Shown: positions 12,264 to 24,751 of the stretch, piece after piece
Layout of the letters: each line of letters starts with the position of its first letter
How positions within the stretch are numbered: position 1 is the first letter of the stretch
Program-made: the position numbers and the translations under genes
The notes under the pieces: model-generated
Told to the model about the DNA's origin: nothing
Database searches by the model: none
The model's input: only the letters and a program-made list of their open reading frames with translations
From: Cavenderia fasciculata
Lineage: Eukaryota > Evosea > Eumycetozoa > Acytosteliales > Cavenderiaceae
Length of the DNA: 64,000 bases
Reading direction: 5' to 3'
NCBI RefSeq assembly: GCF_000203815.1
Contig: NW_004457737.1
Coordinates: 62,001-126,000 of the forward strand

Positions 12264-14584
12264 TTATTGTTGATTAATATTTCCTTCATCTTGGTCGGCA
12301 ACGGTGGCTATTGGTTGTTTATGTTTTTGTTTTTCCAACAAAGGAGCTAAAAATGAACCAAAAGATATATGCGATCGTGTGTTGCTCGAAGATGGTGGCA
12401 CTGATGTGGAGGACGACAAAGATAATCCAACACTACCACTGGAGGAATGGCCCAATGGACTATTGGACTGTGTAGTATTGTTGGTGTTATTGTTGTTGTT
12501 GTTGTTGGAGACTGGGTGTTTATAGGTGGATCCGTCTGAATTGAGATGGGCATACATACAACTACTTCCAAACTTGCAGGCACCTTTACCGTGATTAAAG
12601 TACTTGCAGGGAATGGCTCCCAATTTGTTTTTATAAATCTCAATAATATCCTTTTTCTGTTGTCCTGCCACATAAATATCACTTGGAATGATAAAGAAAC
12701 TGTTTACTTTGCAAACGGGACAGAGTCTAACCGATTGCTGTTGTTGCGATGTGCCAATGGCTGATTGTAAATTCCCTCTCCATTCTCTGATACAGTCCAA
12801 ACAAAATACATGACTGCAGTGACTCAACAGTCCAAATCTTTGGTTCTTGTCAACAATCGAATCTCCACATATTCCACATTCCAAATGTCTAATCTCTTCA
12901 CGTTTAATTCTTTTTTCTTTGGCAATGAAGCATTCTGTCATATGTTCGTGGTTTTGCAGAGCATGGTTAGGAATCAAGTAGGGTTTATCACAAACCTCAC
13001 ATACATTTCCATGGATATATTTACAACTATCACCATTTCTACATCCTCCTTGAATATAAAAATGACATAGTATCTAAAATGAAATGAAATGATTATTTTA
13101 GCAAATTTTGTTGGTTCTATTTAAATATATGTAGAGGATACATACATCTGATTTTTGGGAACTATTATTAGTATTGAGTGGTCCTGTTGTTGATGTTTGA
13201 TATAAATAACTATTATTACCATTATTATTATTATTATTATTGTTATTATTATTTTGGTCATAGGAGATATAATAATCTGGAGGGATATTTGACTTTAATA
13301 CTTCTAAATAGGACATTGGTTTTTTTTCTACGTCTTTTTGTTGGTTATCTTGTTGTTGTTGATTATATAATTGTTGTTGTTCTTGTTCCATTTTCAATTT
13401 ATTATTTACAATATTAATTAAATTATTCTCGTCTATATTTATATTCTTTTTTATGTACATCTTGAGATTGTTATCGGTTGGGCTATTATGCATGTTTGGG
13501 GAGGATTTTTGTTGTTGTTGTTGTAAAACAACGATTTCATCGTAGCTATCATCAATAACAGCAGACAATGACGCAGAGGTTTCATTTTCAAAATCCATTT
13601 GAAAATCAAAGTCATCGTCTTCGTCGTCATCATCTTGGCCGATTTCTAAATCCTCAATATCCTCCACTGGTAAAAGGTGATGACTATTGTTTCCAGGAGC
13701 AATGAGTAATGGAAGAGATGAATTACGACCATTATTATTATTATTATTATTAGTTGATGTCGAGGTGGGGTTTAGTTGATTGTTGATGTGATGATGAATG
13801 AGATATTGGTCTTCAAAGGAAGATGGCGAAAATATATTGGCCATTGATACCCCATTGAGTGTTGTTGGCAAGAAGGAAGGAGATGATGAGTAGTGGTGGT
13901 TGGAATGGGAATTGAAACGTGGACTAAATGGCGGAACATTTCCAGAAGGAGAAGTACTCATCATTCCAATGATACTAGTTGAAGGAGAGGAACTGGGGTA
14001 GAAAGAGAGTGCGTTGGTATGTCTATTTGGCGAAAGAGACAACAATGGCGATTTTGGTAGACTACTAAATAAATTGTTGGATGGTATGACAGTATTGCTA
14101 TTATGATTACCAGTAGAGCTGCTATTGGTTGTCACTGACATTAGATTAGAGGAGGAGGAGGAGGAGGAGGTTAATGGAGAGGCAGAAGGTTCGGTTGATT
14201 TAAATATATCGAAAAAGCTACCACCACCGCCACTAAAGAGATTTGGACTGAGCGTCGTCAAGGCGGAGTTGTCGACGGAGCCTACATGAGGAGAGATAGC
14301 AGCGGCAGCAGCGGCGGCAGCAGCAATCGAAGTACTTGTGCTACTGGTAGTTGTTGTGATCGAGGAAGATGACAATGAAGACACTTCAATGGTTGTTGTA
14401 GTTGTTGTAGTTGTTGTAGTTGTTGTTGTTTTATCGGTTGTTGGGTCAATTGGTGTACCAGTGGTTTTGGTAGATGGTGACAATGTTGTTGGATTGGAAT
14501 GAAGGAATGTACATTTAGATCCACTCTTGCAATAACCAGCCATATGATATTTACAAAGCTGTTGTTGTTGTTGTTGTGATGGAA

Positions 14585-14638
<54 letters not shown>

Positions 14639-14828
14639 TGTCATCCTCATAGTAATAATGATGATCATTTAAAGAAGAAGAAGAAGAAGAAGGATATTGG
14701 TGAGAGAATTTACAAGCTTTTCCTTGAAGACATCTTCCTCCTTTAAAGAATTTACAAATAATTGACTTTTGATATGTTGATGTTGATACTGCTGCTGCAG
14801 TACTCTGATAGTGATTTGATGATGCCAT
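12264..14828 (-). CDS. Makorin-type E3 ubiquitin ligase (CCCH fingers plus RING)
   Basis: Exons 14828-13146 and 13073-12264 join in phase to about 830 residues. Two CCCH fingers lie at the N-terminus (ICKFFKGGRCLQGKACKFSH and LCKYHMAGYCKSGSKCTFLH), a third at the start of exon 2 (LCHFYIQGGCRNGDSCKYIH). These are followed by the makorin-specific Cys/His motif (VCEVCDKPYLIPNH), a RING finger (CGICGDSIVDKNQRFGLL ... SHCSHVFCLDCIREW ... CPVC) and a final CCCH (CKYFNHGKGACKFGSSCMYAH without the last residues). That order defines makorins, which bind RNA and ubiquitylate proteins. About 420 residues of Asn/Ser/Thr-rich linker separate fingers 2 and 3. The start is the ATG at 14828, since the upstream in-frame TTG at 14870 is not a plausible start. 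Confidence 0.92.
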
Positions 14829-15231
14829 GATCACTACTATCTTGGTGTAGAGTGATTGATAAAGTGACAATTTGTATAAATTATATTAATCACTTTAATC
14901 CTCACTCTGTTAAGAACAATACAACTGAAAGCAGCACAAACAAACAAACAAACAAACAAACAAACAAACAAACAAACAAACAAACAAACAAACAGACAGT
15001 GGGGTAAAATAAATGAATAAATAGACAAATGTAATAAAGTAACTATAGATATATTTAATAAAGCAAATTTGAGGAAAAAAAGTTTATAATGAAGCAAATC
15101 GGATTTTTTTTAATTTAATTTAATTTCAAGAAGTGGGTGTATGGTCATTCTGCGCAGAATTTGGAGGTACTGCATAAAGTAGTATTAGAAGTAGTTGTAG
15201 TAGTAGTAAGGGATCAATGTTTATTTATTGT
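14829..15231. other. Intergenic, with a (CAAA)n array
   Basis: 5' flank of the makorin gene and 3' flank of the Myb gene. It contains the tetranucleotide array described separately, AT-rich DNA, and TAG/TAC trinucleotide runs near 15186-15210. No gene seen. Confidence 0.6.
14937..14991. repeat. (CAAA)n tetranucleotide array
   Basis: About 13 near-perfect copies of CAAA, roughly 110 bp upstream of the makorin start codon. It lies in the likely promoter or 5' UTR of that gene. Confidence 0.95.
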
Positions 15232-16902
15232 TTAATAGTAAGTATTTGAATAACCCAATAATAACCATCTTGTTTTACATTCTAAAGCAGTTCTTGGTAT
15301 CTTTGTTTGTCTACCTCGGGCCATTCCTTTTGAAACTTCCATCCAATTAATCTCTTTTAAATCACCATTATTACCACTACTACTACTACTACTACTACTA
15401 CCATTATTGTTTAAATTTGCAACTTGTTGATCTCCATTTGTTATTGCTTTGATTGTTGTGCTACCACCACCAGAATTGTTCAACATATTGGTTGGTTCCA
15501 ATTCCATCACTCTTTTGTGTAACATTTCATCTTCTTTTTGTGACCATAATACTTCTCTTGACATGCAAGATTTAAAATATTGATATCTACATTGAATGTC
15601 GGTACGAGTTCTCAACTCTGATGCTACATTCTTCCAACTTTGACCATGTTTCTCTACGAGTGAAAACAATTTACTCTCTTCTTCTTCGTCCCAAGATCCC
15701 TTGCGGATGGCTGGACACAATACTCGTTTCCAATGTTGAGCACACTGTGCACCTGTCTTTCCTCCACCAATTTGATGTGCAATCTTTTTCCATTGTTTGT
15801 CACCGTGTTCGTGTACCAACTGTATCAGTTTCTGTGATTCTTCCTTTGTCCATTTATTTGGTGGATTTCTTAAACCTCTACTCACACTCTTTCTTACTCT
15901 TTCTCTCTTTTTCTTTGATAGTCCAATATTAAAGAGTGGATTACCATGGTGGTCTTGTTGCTGACTCTGGTGGTGTTGGTCTAGTAACGCCTTTTGAAGA
16001 TCCATGTTGATTTCATTCTCTTCGACGCCATTGTCCTTTAGGAATGATACCATCTTTTGGCTTTGCTCAACATAGAGAAATAGATCGACTAGGTATTGAA
16101 AAATGGTTTTGTAGTTCATGTCCATGATGGGAATGACTCGAAGTTCAAGAAGAAAGTTTCTAAACGATAGCTCTTCATTCAAATAGTCGGTAATCGTGTT
16201 GAATAGATGGTCTCTAGAGTATTGATCCATCATTCCAAAGAGGACCGGTGTTAGATAATCTCGGAGTTGCTCATCGAAATCATCTTCCTCTAGGTCCATC
16301 TCTGGAGGTGACTCTATGTCTCCCCCCAATAATGATGGTGAAAGAATCGATAGAGCTGGTGGACTCATTAATACTTGGTCTTGGTGATTACCATTATACG
16401 AAGAAGAAGAGGAGGAGGAGGAGGAGGAGGAAGGATTTACGTTGGTTGTAGTTTGGGGTACTACAATGTCTGACGATGAAGAATTGGATGGGAAATATGG
16501 TGAATTGTTGGACAAGACAATAGGTGTTGTTGGCATTGCAATTGACATGCCAAATGGTCTCTTTTTAGGTGAAGGAGAACTAATACTCATATTTACCATT
16601 GAGGAAATATGTGGTGAAGTAAGAGAATTATGTAAAACCTTGGCAACTTCTACATTGTTGGAATTGGTTGAATAATTTTGGTATGTATTGGCACTGTATA
16701 CTTGTTGATGTTGTTGTTTTAGTTGGGTGGATATTAAAGATTGTTGTTGTTCTATTGGATTATTATTATTGTTGTTGTTGGAAAAAGTTGAAGAATTAAA
16801 GGAAAGATTAGCCGATTGTTGTGGTGATCCATATGAAGAATATGTATTCATATTTTGTGGAGAAGTAGAGGAATATAATGATGGATTAATAATGGTCATC
16901 AT
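15232..16902 (-). CDS. Three-repeat Myb/SANT transcription factor
   Basis: Single-exon gene of 556 residues. The first half is Asn/Ser/Gln-rich with short Pro/Ser motifs and an acidic patch. The DNA-binding part holds three tandem Myb/SANT repeats with spaced tryptophans: PNKWTKEESQKLIQLV...KQWKKIAHQI, RKGSWDEEEESKLFSLV...QSWKNVASEL, and a third beginning VLWSQKEDEML that is interrupted by a Gly/Ser/Asn loop before INWMEVSKGM and ECKTRWLLLGY. A basic stretch (KKKRERVRKSVSRG) precedes repeat 1. The interrupted third repeat is the unusual point. Start chosen at the first of two adjacent ATGs (16902). No specific family member is assigned. Confidence 0.9.
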   Translation of the reverse strand: MMTIINPSLYSSTSPQNMNTYSSYGSPQQSANLSFNSSTFSNNNNNNNPIEQQQSLISTQLKQQHQQVYSANTYQNYSTNSNNVEVAKVLHNSLTSPHISSMVNMSISSPSPKKRPFGMSIAMPTTPIVLSNNSPYFPSNSSSSDIVVPQTTTNVNPSSSSSSSSSSSYNGNHQDQVLMSPPALSILSPSLLGGDIESPPEMDLEEDDFDEQLRDYLTPVLFGMMDQYSRDHLFNTITDYLNEELSFRNFLLELRVIPIMDMNYKTIFQYLVDLFLYVEQSQKMVSFLKDNGVEENEINMDLQKALLDQHHQSQQQDHHGNPLFNIGLSKKKRERVRKSVSRGLRNPPNKWTKEESQKLIQLVHEHGDKQWKKIAHQIGGGKTGAQCAQHWKRVLCPAIRKGSWDEEEESKLFSLVEKHGQSWKNVASELRTRTDIQCRYQYFKSCMSREVLWSQKEDEMLHKRVMELEPTNMLNNSGGGSTTIKAITNGDQQVANLNNNGSSSSSSSSGNNGDLKEINWMEVSKGMARGRQTKIPRTALECKTRWLLLGYSNTYY

Positions 16903-18193
16903 TTTTTAAAAAAGAGATTGATTAAAAAAAAAACAAAAAAAAGGATTCTATTTTTAGATAATAATAAAAAAAAAAATGAAGGAATTAATTAAATTATTTT
17001 GTGCCAAGACTGTTGGTAATTAAATAGAAAACAAAAAGAAGAGAACAAGATTGGATTGAATTTAAATATTGAAAAGATGAGGCAAGAGGAGGAGGATAGA
17101 TAAATGCGTATTTTCATAACACAATAAGAGTACAGACAACAACAACAACCATTAAATCCAATCAATTAATTAATCCAGTACCATGTATTTTAGATCAACA
17201 ACGCTGCGTTCCACAAATTTTGATATCATCAAATTTTATACTTTAGAAAATATTGGTGGTGGTGTTGGATGGCACTACACACAGGTAACCTTTCTCTCTG
17301 TCTTTGTTGTTGGATATTGGTTTAAAGGACAAAAGGGTGGAGAGTAGGGGTGTAAAGAAATAGAATCGTAGGATCATCATATGGGATGGGATAAAGGATT
17401 ATTTGTTTTCAATTTTGAACAGCATTATCGGGTGGTAAACAACAAGATTAATCGCATATTTTTATCTATCCCATCGTCTTTATTTTATTGTACATGATTA
17501 TGGCAAACCAGTGAGAGAGATAGACAATCAAAAATTTTTATCAACTCCAACATGATTGGATCGGAGTTGTGTGTAAGTGTGGTAATGAGTGATGATAAAC
17601 TTATATTATACGAATACTTGGGGTGGTCACTGTTTGATCATTGTTTTTTAACAGTTTAACCAATCAATCAACAACAGTTTTTGATTATATCTGATTGCAA
17701 CCAAACGACTTTTTGTAATTTTAATTGGGGAATATATTAATTTATATTTTATAATCCACACGTATAGTATCATGTATGTTGATATCTTCTTTTTGGCAAA
17801 ACAATTGTCTACCAACAACACACCAAGTCAATAATTTTCTACCCGATGATTGGTGGTAGATTTTTTAGAGGAGATATATCATTAATGATTCAACACACCA
17901 CCACTATTTTTGAGTGGATTTTCGTATCGAAAATACTAATAATAATGCGAATGTGTAAATGGTAAATATTGAGGAGGATATGGGATTACCACACCACCAC
18001 CACTTTCAAATAATAATATTCTATCTCTTCAAGATTTCTTTTCCGCCCACTTGAGAAAAAAAATAATATTATTAGTTGTAGTTTACAACAAGGCAGAATT
18101 TTTTGTTATATATGGTTAAATAGTTAGAATTGTTTAAAAAAGAATCCAAAGTTTTATTATACAGACTAATCAGCATGGTATATATATATAGTA
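16903..18193. other. 1.3 kb AT-rich intergenic region with one small ORF candidate
   Basis: Upstream of the Myb gene there is a poly-A/T tract (16905-16980). The candidate peptide at 17183-17347 is listed separately. The remainder (17350-18193) has no ORF that looks coding. It holds scattered CCACCACC motifs at about 17905 and 17990, possible binding sites for a G-box type factor, but this is not testable here. Confidence 0.5.
17183..17347 (+). CDS. Possible 54-residue single-span membrane peptide
   Basis: ATG 17183 opens a 54-codon frame ending at TAG 17345. The peptide has a basic Ser/Thr/Arg N-terminus (MYFRSTTLRSTNF), a Gly-rich turn (ENIGGGVGWHY), a hydrophobic segment (VTFLSVFVVGYWF) and a Lys/Gly end. 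It has none of the homopolymer bias of this genome's non-coding DNA. The layout resembles small accessory subunits of mitochondrial inner-membrane complexes, but I cannot name one. It lies divergently from the Myb gene behind a CAACAACAACAA leader. A GTAACC at 17285 could instead be a splice donor, giving a different C-terminus. Moderate to low certainty. Confidence 0.4.
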   Translation: MYFRSTTLRSTNFDIIKFYTLENIGGGVGWHYTQVTFLSVFVVGYWFKGQKGGE

Positions 18194-19527
18194 CTAAGAT
18201 GACGTAGGATGGTATATGGGTCTCATTATTGGACCCAATCTTTGAAGTAATTGTAATAGTGCATTAAATGTTAATTTAGGACTCTATAATAAATTATTAA
18301 TTAATAATAATTATCAATTGTTAAGTTTCTCTTTTTTTTTAAATACTTACATCTTCTTGAATTATATGACCACAAGATGGAAGAAGAATTAATTGAAACT
18401 TTCCTTGCATTTGGGCAATTGTCAATTCTTTATCTAATCTATCTGATCCAGCAAGAATTAACATTTTGACAGCTTTTGATGCCAAAAACTCTTTGGAAAG
18501 ATTCGAAAACCAATCCTTCCAATATGGTTCTGTCAACATCAAGTCTGTGATCCAAGTGAATTTGTTGTTTTCTGTTGGTTTGATTTGAGATGGTACACTG
18601 ACTTGAGCAGACTCTAGGTTTTGAAGAGTGTTGCTATCGACACTCCATTTGATTGCATCGCTGACACTGTTAAAGAATTTTGGTGTTTTGGCAATGATAG
18701 ATCTCATCGATGATAGAGCAGACATGGCACTACCTTCTACCACATCAACAACCACCAATGCATTAATATTATTAATTCTATTTGCACTCTTTACAGCAAT
18801 TGCTCCACCTAAACTATGTCCAACCAATATTACTTTGAATGATGATGATGATGATGACGACGTTGATTCAACCAATTGTTGTTGATAAGTGTTGGCTACA
18901 TTGACAGTATCATTGACTAGAGTTTCTATTGAAAAGTCTTTATCATTGGTTGTTTTTGTTGATCCATGACCTCTTAGGTCATATGCCATCACTCTACAAT
19001 TTCTATTTGTGATATTGGATGTTTTGATTTGTTGCTTTGGTAAAAAACATTATAGATTAGATTAGATTAAAGTGATCATTTGTTTAACAGTACTAGCAAG
19101 AGATATGAGATAAATTACATACAATTAATAATGACCATGTTAATGATGTATAACCTCCACCATGTAAGAGTACAAACAAGAATGGTTGATCATCATTATT
19201 TATCTTGTTACCAACAATCTTGTGATTATTGATTATATTTGTTTGTTGTTCCTCTTCAGCTTGATTCGTTGATGCTGTTGTTGGTATAACAAATGTATTT
19301 GCTTCATATAATTGGAATTGATTGTCTTGAATATTTAATGTTAACCTATTGTCCCAATATTGATTCCATTCAACTTGTTTAATGATTTCACCTTTATCAA
19401 TATTACTTTCTTCTTCTTCCTCTCCTTCCTCTTCTTCATCACGATCCTGTTTTATTTTATTATCATTACTACTACTATTAAAAGGTGGAAGAGGGGGTTT
19501 AGTACCTTTATAAATCTCTCTAAACAT
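18194..19527 (-). CDS. ppme1: Protein phosphatase methylesterase 1 (PPME1)
   Basis: Alpha/beta hydrolase that removes the methyl ester from the C-terminal leucine of the PP2A catalytic subunit. Exons 19527-19123, 19034-18351 and 18283-18194 all join in phase 0 to 392 residues, close to the usual family length. The oxyanion-hole motif LLHGGGYTSLTW ends exon 1. Exon 2 has AYDLRGHG and the nucleophile elbow GHSLGGAIA with the catalytic Ser, followed by the VVDVVEGSAM segment. The catalytic His lies in CGHIIQED. The last exon is only 30 codons (SPKLTFNALLQLLQRLG) and is easily missed. A Glu-rich insert sits near the N-terminus. The start is ATG 19527, since upstream in-frame codons lack a Met. 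Confidence 0.95.
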
Positions 19528-19810
19528 GATGATCTTCAAAGGCAAAAGGTAAATAAATGAGGTTTTAAAAAATCAAAGTACTTGGTTGGAATCTTTGTCC
19601 AAGTAATTTACAATTTATATTTATATATCCTCTATCCTATGTCAATAGGTAGGGCAGGGTAGGTTGATTCGACTTTTATATTTTTTAAATATTTAAATAA
19701 ATAATATTTACATTATGGTGGGGGGAGGGGAGGGGAGGTGTTTACATAATTATTATGGGTTGCATTCTATTTTCTTCTTTTTCTTGTTATTGTTCATATA
19801 TTATTTTGAT

Positions 19811-19842
<32 letters not shown>

Positions 19843-19856
19843 ATTATTATTATTAA

Positions 19857-21215
19857 TTATTCTCTCATTGAAGAGTATTTTGAAATAGTTTTAGACATGA
19901 ACAATAAAGGTAATAAATCCAACATTTCAGATTTAGTGGCAGCTGTTGAAATAAATGGGTGGCACAAAAGTTCAGTGGCATTTGGTCTTTTCTTTGGATC
20001 CATTTGAAGACAACAATCGAGAAATTCAAACAATTCGTTGGACCAATGAGAAGAGTACTTTTTCTCTTTTGAGAACTTTAGTCCTCCAGAGGCATTTAAA
20101 AACATGGCTCTAATCTTTGATCGATGATGAGGAACAACTCCTTTCATCATCTCTGCAGTGATCATACCAACACTCCAAATATCAACTGAAGTATCATGAG
20201 GTTTTTCTTGAATTTGTTCTGGTGACATCCAAAATGGTGATCCACACATATGAATATCTGCTTTTAATAATGTTAAATCAATTGAGAATCCAAAGTCAAC
20301 TATTAAATAAAATGTATTTGTCAATAACTCTTTTTGTTTCTTTCTCTTTCTCTCTCTCTTTTTTTTTTTTTACTTACTTAATTTTACTTCAGCTTTACTG
20401 TTTAACATAACATTTTCACTTTTTAAATCTCTATGAGCAATTGAATGGGAATGAATATACTCTAGAGCATGTAGAATATTCTTGATGATATAGGCAACAT
20501 ATTTTTCGGTAAAAGAAAAGTTTGATATTGCTTCCTTTATAGTACCACCATCCATAAACTCTGTCACCAACCAAATCTCTTCATCATTCTTTTCATAGGA
20601 ATTGACAAATGTAACTATATTTGGATGCTTTAGATAACGCATCACAGATATTTCGTTTAGGTTATTTCTTCTGTTTCTCTCTGATTTGTGATCCATCTTT
20701 TTGAGTGCCAATTCATTGTGGTGATATTGATTGTTGCTATAGTATACTTGATAGACTGTTCCAAATGCTCCTTTGATCTCATTATTGTCGGCAACTCGGA
20801 ATAGTTTGGTTGGATCTTCTTCCTCTGCCACTAATCTTGCCATTGCCAAACTCTCTTGCTCTGGATGTAAATAGTACTTTCCAGGTTCAATAAATACTCT
20901 GTTATAGTCTCCTCGGTGTCTTACAACGGGTGGAGGAGGTGGTGGTGTTGGTATATTTGATGATGATTGTGATGAAGATAATGATTTTGGGTGTAGTTGT
21001 AGATTTAATGAAATATTATTATTATTATTATTTGTTGTGGTGGTGGCAGCAGCGGCAGTGTTGTTTGTGTGTTCAGAAGAAATGATTGTTGGACTATTTG
21101 TAGTGTTATTGACAGGTGGAGATACAGATGTTGATATTTCAAAGGTAGCTGCAACAGTATTACTACCATCGGTTATTACTTTTAATAGCTCTTGCTCATC
21201 TGTTTGTTGTTGTAG

Positions 21216-21252
<37 letters not shown>

Positions 21253-21959
21253 GATTGCTGTATAATTGTTGGTGATGTGATGTTAGTATTATTTGATGTT
21301 ATTAGTTCATTATTATTATGAATATTATTATTATTATTATGTTCAATTGGTGTTGTAATAGTACTGGTACTTGTAGTAGTTAGTGGTGGTTGTTGTTCTT
21401 GTTGTTGATGATGATGATGATGATGATGATCAGAATTAGTTGAAGATGATGATATTGTCTCTGCAGTTGGAGCAGGCAACGACGATGTTGAAGATGATAA
21501 CTTTGAAGATTTTGAAATAGATGCTTTACGATGAGACAATATCGATGTTTGTGGTGCCTGTGGAACTGCGTATCGATAGTAAACACCTTCCTTTCTCGAC
21601 AAAAAGTTTAGGATATTCAAGAGTATGGGAAGATGTTGATCGATGAGTTCAGGTGAAAGATTTAAATTGGTAAGCCATTTCCTCTCTCCTTTGGTAAAAT
21701 CTATTGTCTTTGATATAGTTCTAACCTCTTCTGGAATCATTTCATCAGAGTCATCATCGGAATCAAATTTAGGTGGTTGTTGTTTCTTTTTTTGCTTTTT
21801 GCTACTACCAGAATGATGATTACCATATGCTCCATCGTGATGATGGTGATGGTGATGGTGATGTTTATTCTTTCCATCATGATCCTCTCTATCTAAATAT
21901 GCCCATGATGATGTTGTAGGATCTTTCTTTTTCTTTAAAAATGTGACTAATTTATGCAT
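19857..21959 (-). CDS. PAK-type STE20 family protein kinase
   Basis: Exons 21959-20378 and 20299-19857 join at phase 1 to give 674 residues. The kinase domain is at the C-terminus: Gly loop GAFGTVYQVY, LALKKM, HRDLKSEN, then across the intron IDFGFS and the STE20-like activation segment GSPFWMSPE. It ends about 40 residues after the last kinase motif. Upstream, KTIDFTKGERKWLTNLNLSP plus a helix resembles the C-terminal half of the p21-binding/autoinhibitory region of PAKs. A clear CRIB core (ISxPxxFxHxxH) is not visible. A poly-His run lies near residue 35 and long Gln/Asn/Thr runs separate the two parts. Likely role: cytoskeleton or polarity signalling, by family only. Confidence 0.88.
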
Positions 21960-22721
21960 GATTATAAAATGACAGAGTTGTTATATATATATATTAATAT
22001 AAACAACACTGACAATGTTAACTTTCTTTTGGTTGGTACTGTAGTATAATAATTATATATATATATATATTTATATTTATATGTAGTATGATAAATTGTG
22101 ATGTGACTACAGTGTATCTATCTATCTTAAAATCTATCCTATCTATCTTTTTTGAATCATCCTTTAAAATATATAAAAAGTATACTTTGGTGGGTACTTA
22201 CATCATTTTCTTTTTTTTTCTTTTTTTTTTTTTTTTTTAATTATTTTTTTTTTTCTCATCCCCAACACCATACAATGGGTAACAATAACTTTCCTTTTTA
22301 AGTCCTATCGACAGCTAACCTGACATATCCAATTTTATGTATGGGTGTCAGACCTCCTTCCTCCTTTACAAGATATTATATATGAGTGACGCCATGGCTT
22401 TACAAAAAAAAATATCTGATTTTTTATTCTTTGTTCTCACAAGAAGACTTTGAGCGCTCAACCAAAAAGTAATCGGATTGAAAGATGGGCTGCTCCAGTT
22501 CGATCTGCTTTTTGTTTTTTTTTTTTAATAAAATTTGTTTTTTTTCTCTTCACCATCACCTTTCCTTCCTCTCTTCACGCAAACCACCACAAAGATAATT
22601 TTTTAATCAAAACAAAAAGAGAGAAAGAGAAATAGAAAGAGCGTACATAGAGAGAGATAGAGAGATAGAGAGAGATAGACATCATAATCATCATTAAATA
22701 CTACGCACATTCACATTCAAA
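21960..22721. other. Divergent promoter region of the STE20 kinase and the GATA gene
   Basis: Very AT-rich, with TA dinucleotide runs near 21982 and 22055 and long T tracts (about 22210-22253 and 22507-22525), typical of dictyostelid core promoters. A GAGA-rich leader (22616-22680) precedes the GATA gene's ATG. No gene seen. Confidence 0.6.
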
Positions 22722-24270
22722 ATGACAGATATTTATAAACACTGTGAATGCAAGAACTCAAAGGAGCTCATTCAATTGATTAGATCAAATGGCATAGAAA
22801 CCATTGAACTATCATGGCCAGATGATATGGGACTTTGGTATACTACTACTATCAAATCTCATGAAGTTAGTCTTCAAAACCTTGTCGAGGGTATCAAGTT
22901 TGCAACACAATCACTTTTAGTTGACTCCTCATCTGCTAGATTCGATACATCAAAGGCTTGTAAATCAATCGTTGTAAAGTGTTCAATTCAAACTACTATC
23001 AATAACAACAATAGTAATAATAATAATAATAATAATAATAGTACACCTACATCAAATAATAATAATAATAGTAAACAAAAAAAGACATCGTCAACAACAA
23101 GATTAAAAAAGAAATCAAAAAAGAATAATAATCATCATAATATAGAAGATATAGAAACATCAGTAGCAGTACCACCTGATCTTTTATTATCACCACTCAC
23201 TCCATACTATAGTAGCAGTAGTTCAGATACCTCTGAAACTGATGAAATAGATAGTAGCAGTAATCATCATCATCATAAAAAGAATAAAAAGATTAAGAAT
23301 CATAATAATAATAATAATCATAATAATCACCATCATCATTTAATAGTCGATGAGAGTCCATTATCATTTTTGATTGATCAAGTTGAAAATGAAAGATCAA
23401 GAGTAGGTACTCTTCTCCTTGTTCAACAACAACAACAACAACACGATCAATATTTATCAAGTGATGATGAAACCAATAGTTCCTCCCCTTCATCACCATC
23501 ACCTCGAAATGACTATTGTAATGATCCAAACTCTCCACCTTTGCACCAACAATGCCCTGGTTCACCCTCAACTCCTTCATTGTCCTCATCAGCATCCTCT
23601 ACACCAATAGTATCAGGACTTTCTTATCCCTCTGTCAACAATAACAAGAGAAAAGAAAGAGATCAAGATTGGTTAGAGCTACCAAAGAATAAAGTAGATT
23701 TGGTTCCGGATCTATCCAACGCCTTGGCAGTAGCAATACAAGTTGTAGCACCCTCTCTTGCTACCACTGCTGCTGCTGGTGAAGCTAGTGGAATGAGTGA
23801 CTGTGTTGCATCATCCCCTTCTGTTGGAACTGTTCCCAATACAACAGAGTTCTCATTAGATAATACTGAAAGACTTATCATGTATGTATCATTCACACAA
23901 GTTTTAAAACAAACCTAAACACATTATTTAGATGATTAACAATTCTCTTTTTTTTTTTTTCTATCTCTCTAGTGAAGGACAAATACAACTTCCACCTTTA
24001 CTTAGACCAAGACAATACCATGCATGCAAGGTAAACAAAGAAGAAAAGCTAAAGGACAAGGAATCAAAGAGAAAAAAGAATCACACGATGCTTTGTCGTC
24101 ACTGTGGTACCAACTCGACACCAGAATGGAGACGGGGTCCAGATGGAAGAAAGTCATTATGCAATGCATGTGGCCTCCACTACTCGAAAACTATCAAACG
24201 TGAAACTATCAACAAACAACAAGAGAATAGAACATTCAATATCATTGATTTGCTCAATCCAGTTCTCTAA
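22722..24270 (+). CDS. GATA zinc-finger transcription factor
   Basis: Exons 22722-23881 and 23973-24270 join at phase 2 (ERLII then [10 protein letters not shown]) to about 485 residues. A folded-looking N-terminal segment (residues 1-90, [33 protein letters not shown]) is followed by 280 residues of Asn/His/Ser-rich sequence. The DNA-binding finger is in exon 2: [18 protein letters not shown] then [14 protein letters not shown]. Spacing is CX2CX18CX2C, the form common in plants and amoebae. A basic segment ([17 protein letters not shown]) precedes it. Only a short tail follows the finger. I cannot match it to a named dictyostelid GATA factor. Confidence 0.92.
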
Positions 24271-24751
24271 CAACAACAACTACAACAACAAACTATTTCC
24301 AACACTTCACCCATACAACAACCATCGTTTTTATTACATAATTATCACCCAAAGGTTGTTTTGTTTTATCCCTGCCTACCCATCACCATCTATTTTATTC
24401 ACCCATACATTAGTCTTTTGTGAAACTTTTACTATTTCCAAAGTTACTAATTAGTTTAAATATGGACAAGCATTTTACCAATTCATTTTAAATAAACACG
24501 TTTTTATTTTTCTCTCTCTATACTCTTTAGGACTTTCAGTAGCCTCGTATCCTTGTGCGTCTCTCTACACAATCTGGATTCTGGTTGTGTCCCAACTTTC
24601 CATTGAGTTTTACGACTCGAAACATTTTCGATATCGAGATATTTCTATTTTTTTTGTTTTTTGTTCAATTTTGAAAGGTTTTGGAGCTTGGTCTCACCTC
24701 TTTGCGAAAGAGATATGTACACAATTGTTCAAGATTGAATCTTTGTATAAA
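24271..24751. other. Intergenic between GATA factor and AprA-like gene
   Basis: 3' UTR of the GATA gene (CAA repeats at 24271-24290), then a mixed-composition promoter ending in a TATAAAATG context directly at the next start. Nothing else recognised. Confidence 0.55.
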
